From positions 1-7,895 of the forward strand of contig CAKTXU010000072.1 of the NCBI GenBank assembly GCA_934630995.1: 7,895 nt of DNA, read 5' to 3'. Under the pieces are notes generated by a model that was given only the letters and a program-made list of their open reading frames with translations, was not told the DNA's origin and searched no databases. Numbering within the stretch: the first letter of the stretch is position 1; each line of letters starts with the position of its first letter. The translations under genes and the position numbers were made by a program. Shown in pieces: positions 5,829 through 7,895 of this stretch. Source of the DNA: an uncultured Eubacteriales bacterium (GTDB lineage Bacteria > Bacillota > Clostridia > Oscillospirales > Acutalibacteraceae).

Positions 5829-6887
5829 TTACCCGTGACGGCTGTTGAATTCCTCTACCATCTCCCCCACACGCACAATCCGCTCCAGTTTACCGTCGGA
5901 TGGGAATTCGTCGGACATTCCCAGAACCAGATGGCCTTCAAACAGCTCCATCACCCGGCGCGCCTGATCCTCCAGCATAGTCAGCGGAAAAGTTTCGCTG
6001 AACAGGATAGAGCATATGCCGTCCACCAGAAAGATGTCGGGTCCAAGAGCGGCGGCAACCTCCTCCAGCGTCACGTCTCCTTGGGGCAGCGGCGTAATGG
6101 CCTCGATGCCGTCCAGGGCGCTGATCCTGGCGTAGGGCAGCAGCTCCCGCACGTCCCCGTCCCAGTGGGAAAATAGAAATTTGCCGCTCTTATGCAGGAT
6201 GTCCCCTCGTTTTTGATATTCCGGCAGAACATACTTCTCGTAAAGGCTGGGCGGCAAAATTTTACTGTGCAGGTTGTCTCCATAATTGATCCTTTCGATA
6301 GGACGGAAATAGGCTTCCACCGTATCGGGATAATCGGACAGCAGGTAAATCGCGTCGGTGACACCGCTGAGCTCTATAAAAAGCTTTTGCAAGCTGACAC
6401 GGGGCAGAAACATGGCGGGAAGACCCAAATGTCCCCATTCCGTCAACAGCCGCTCATAGGTGTCCATGTTAAAGGCAAAGGAGGTTGCCTCCTCAATATA
6501 GGCGAAAACCTTGAGATCTTCCTCCGATTCTATCCACCACTTCTCCGGCATGACACCCGGATTGGAGTCGTTCCCCCGATAAACCGCCGTGACGCTTCCC
6601 ACGGGCGTATCATACCTCTGCTTCCAGGTACGGTGGCCGATTTCCTCATTATGGAAGGTCACCGACGGATCCAGACGCGCCTCCAAACACACGTTGAATT
6701 CATACAGTCGATTGGAACAGCCCAGCTTTTCGTACAAGCCCTTTAAATCACAGCCGCTATATTCCCCGGGAAATTCCTCCCCACGGAATACCCGGTCGTC
6801 ATACCAGCAGCCGATGCGGGGCTGCCAGATGGTTTTCCCACCGGCCCGGCCCCGGATAACATCGCGGTTGAGCTGCTGCAAATCCAT
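5829..6887 (-). CDS. Uroporphyrinogen decarboxylase (URO-D) family protein, HxDG variant
   Basis: A 352-residue cytosolic TIM-barrel protein of the URO-D superfamily, which includes true HemE and the corrinoid-linked methyltransferases MtaA, MtbA and CmuA. The start is taken as the ATG at 6887, with AGGGAAGGG 10 bases upstream; an in-frame TTG at 6914 would add nine residues but lacks a ribosome binding site. An N-terminal WQPRIGCWYDD block (21-31), NYGDN (201-205), PPSLYEKYVLPEYQKR (212-227) and SHWDGDVRELLP (240-251) follow family order. In MtaA-type enzymes the last motif is HxCG with Cys as a zinc ligand; here it is H241-W-D243-G244, a form also seen in unnamed URO-D relatives. It is therefore unlikely to be HemE, and no hem gene is near. 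The substrate is unknown; methyl transfer is one possibility. The permease gene lies upstream on the same strand, 91 bases away, and a strong terminator follows. Confidence 0.9.
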   Translation of the reverse strand: MDLQQLNRDVIRGRAGGKTIWQPRIGCWYDDRVFRGEEFPGEYSGCDLKGLYEKLGCSNRLYEFNVCLEARLDPSVTFHNEEIGHRTWKQRYDTPVGSVTAVYRGNDSNPGVMPEKWWIESEEDLKVFAYIEEATSFAFNMDTYERLLTEWGHLGLPAMFLPRVSLQKLFIELSGVTDAIYLLSDYPDTVEAYFRPIERINYGDNLHSKILPPSLYEKYVLPEYQKRGDILHKSGKFLFSHWDGDVRELLPYARISALDGIEAITPLPQGDVTLEEVAAALGPDIFLVDGICSILFSETFPLTMLEDQARRVMELFEGHLVLGMSDEFPSDGKLERIVRVGEMVEEFNSRHG

Positions 6888-6897
6888 ACACGCCACA

Positions 6898-6906
6898 CCC
6901 TTCCCT
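6898..6906 (-). promoter_or_regulatory. Ribosome binding site favouring the ATG of the UroD-like gene
   Basis: AGGGAAGGG on the minus strand ends 10 bases before the ATG at 6887, a slightly long but usable distance. It lies inside the longer TTG-started reading frame, which argues against the TTG. Confidence 0.5.
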
Positions 6907-6944
6907 GCGCCCAATTTTTTCAGGGCATCTCAGATATTGCCACC

Positions 6945-6973
6945 ACCATAACATGTTTTTCCCGTTCCGGCAA
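6945..6973 (-). promoter_or_regulatory. Possible weak promoter for the UroD-like gene
   Basis: TTGCCG (6973 to 6968) and TATGGT (6950 to 6945), with a 17-base spacer, each match the consensus at 4 of 6 positions. No terminator is seen between the permease and the UroD-like gene, so read-through is equally likely. Confidence 0.25.
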
Positions 6974-6978
6974 GCCTT

Positions 6979-7895
6979 TCAGCTCAAAAGCGCGAATTTC
7001 CTTGCGCCGGAGGTCCTCAGCCAGAGATACAGTCCGGCACTGGCGGCGGCAATAAGCAGCAGGACAGCCGCCGGAAACCAGGAAGCCCAGGGAGCTCCCT
7101 CCAGCGCGACGGCGCCGACACAGGGCAAAAGGCTCAGCAGCATCCCGCCCATGACGTTTATCATGGTGGCTGGGCTCTGCTTGATGACGGCAGCTTCCGA
7201 CGTCCAGGTGAAGTTGGGAAAGGCCATGTTCAGCCACAGTCCGCCAAGAGATGCTACGAAGGCGTAGCCCGATGGAATGACCGTGGCGTAAAACAGCTGC
7301 AGCGGGGAGAGGGACAGTGAAACGGCGAAAAGGAGCGCGCTGACCACGATGACGGGGATTTGCAGTGCGAGACTGGCTGCGGCCTTGCTCAGTAAAACCG
7401 TCCGTGCAGATACCGGCAGGCTTTTTACCAGCCAGAGCTGCGTACCCTCCAGTGAAATAGAACAGGAGGTCATGCTCACCATGCTGACCAGAAGGCCCAT
7501 GCCGAACGGCAAAACCGCGCGGATAATCGCCGGTCCCCCCGGAATCCCCAGCTGTTCCAGCCAGCCGGTTCCGGCAAACAGGCTGGCAACCGACGCCAGC
7601 AGCAGCAGGAACAGCCCACACCCGGCATTGACGACATACAGCGTGGAGGAAAAGAATCGGCGCAGCTCCCGTTTGCAAAGAGTTAAAAACGGGCTGGAGA
7701 ATTTCAGAGCGGTCAGAGTATACTTAGCCCCTGTCGCCTCCGCCTTCAAACGGCTGCCCAGTCTGCGGTAAAACCGGCCCACTACCAGGGAAAAGGCCAC
7801 AGCCACCAGCAAGGAACTGCCGGTAAAAAGCAGCAGGGCGGGAATATTGCCATCGCATACCGCACGGCCGTACAATCCTGTCAGCGGGTATATTC
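6979..7895 (-). CDS. ABC-2 type exporter permease, 5' end cut by the window edge
   Basis: The frame is open to the right edge, so this is the C-terminal part (about 304 residues visible) of a longer permease; related proteins are usually above 500 residues. Counting from the TTG codon at 7875, I see about seven hydrophobic segments: 12-33, 81-101, 118-138, 168-190, 193-215, 239-259 and 265-286. Between segments three and four is SLEGTQLWLVKSLPVS (141-156). Between five and six is NFTWTSEAAVIKQSP (221-235). Both resemble conserved cytosolic-loop blocks I recall from putative ABC exporters of Clostridia. A basic stretch (RFYRRLGSRLK, 34-44) and KRELRRFFSS (68-77) lie on the cytosolic side. The partner ATPase is expected beyond the right edge, upstream on this strand. 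The substrate is unknown. The protein ends ...RKFALLS with a TGA stop, without a following terminator. Confidence 0.85.
   Translation of the reverse strand, partial: IYPLTGLYGRAVCDGNIPALLLFTGSSLLVAVAFSLVVGRFYRRLGSRLKAEATGAKYTLTALKFSSPFLTLCKRELRRFFSSTLYVVNAGCGLFLLLLASVASLFAGTGWLEQLGIPGGPAIIRAVLPFGMGLLVSMVSMTSCSISLEGTQLWLVKSLPVSARTVLLSKAAASLALQIPVIVVSALLFAVSLSLSPLQLFYATVIPSGYAFVASLGGLWLNMAFPNFTWTSEAAVIKQSPATMINVMGGMLLSLLPCVGAVALEGAPWASWFPAAVLLLIAAASAGLYLWLRTSGARKFALLS

Noticed and set aside
6192..6746. Plus-strand open frame of 184 codons opposite the UroD-like gene
   Set aside because: Not supported by a ribosome binding site or family resemblance; antisense to a gene with clear URO-D motifs.
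6920..7678. Minus-strand open frame of 252 codons overlapping the permease
   Set aside because: It is in another frame of the same strand; its product is rich in Arg, Gly and Cys without domain signs, while the overlapping frame encodes regular membrane segments and family motifs.
1..7895. CRISPR array, tRNA, rRNA, insertion sequence or integrase
   Set aside because: No regularly spaced repeats, cloverleaf-like segments, transposase motifs or terminal inverted repeats were seen by eye on either strand.

Overview
The window looks like ordinary chromosomal DNA of a mid-GC Firmicute, most likely a Clostridia/Eubacteriales gut-type lineage. This is inferred from gene families (the short PyrE type with the EREN..MTLRRGF loop and a C-terminal CPLC tail, a small Cys-rich zinc-ribbon-like protein, an Fe-S helicase fused to a RecB-type nuclease, and an ABC-2 type exporter permease with the SLEG..LWLVKSLPVS motif), from strong GGAGG ribosome binding sites with ATG and GTG starts, and from sigma-A-like promoters. 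No tRNA, rRNA, insertion sequence, integrase or CRISPR array is visible, so there is no direct sign of a mobile island.

Layout from left to right. (1) A plus-strand gene (75-662) encodes a 195-residue protein whose N-terminus looks like an ADP-ribosyltransferase / RNA 2'-phosphotransferase-like fold. It converges on radC, and a long bidirectional hairpin terminator is built into the two coding ends. (2) A minus-strand pair, pyrE (1516-2091) then radC (688-1458), is probably one transcript. (3) A 123-base divergent promoter region carries a near-perfect 15-base direct repeat. (4) A plus-strand pair follows: an RluA-family pseudouridine synthase (2215-3186), overlapped by 11 bases by a 55-residue Cys-rich protein (3176-3343). 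(5) Only three bases after that stop codon lies the stop of a convergent minus-strand gene for a 783-residue nuclease-helicase (3347-5698), with its own promoter. (6) A strong hairpin terminator (5764-5805) separates it from a minus-strand uroporphyrinogen-decarboxylase-like gene (5829-6887). (7) Upstream of that, on the same strand, is an ABC-2 type permease gene cut by the right edge (6979-7895).

Functionally this is a mosaic: nucleotide synthesis (pyrE), RNA modification (rluA family), DNA processing (radC and the Fe-S helicase), a corrinoid/methyl-transfer or porphyrin-related enzyme of unknown substrate, and an exporter. The genes do not form one obvious pathway. I do not see a convincing new multi-gene system. 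The best candidates for unexplored biology are the ART-like protein at the left edge, the nuclease-helicase fusion, the HxDG variant of the UroD fold, and the small Cys-rich protein translationally tied to the pseudouridine synthase.
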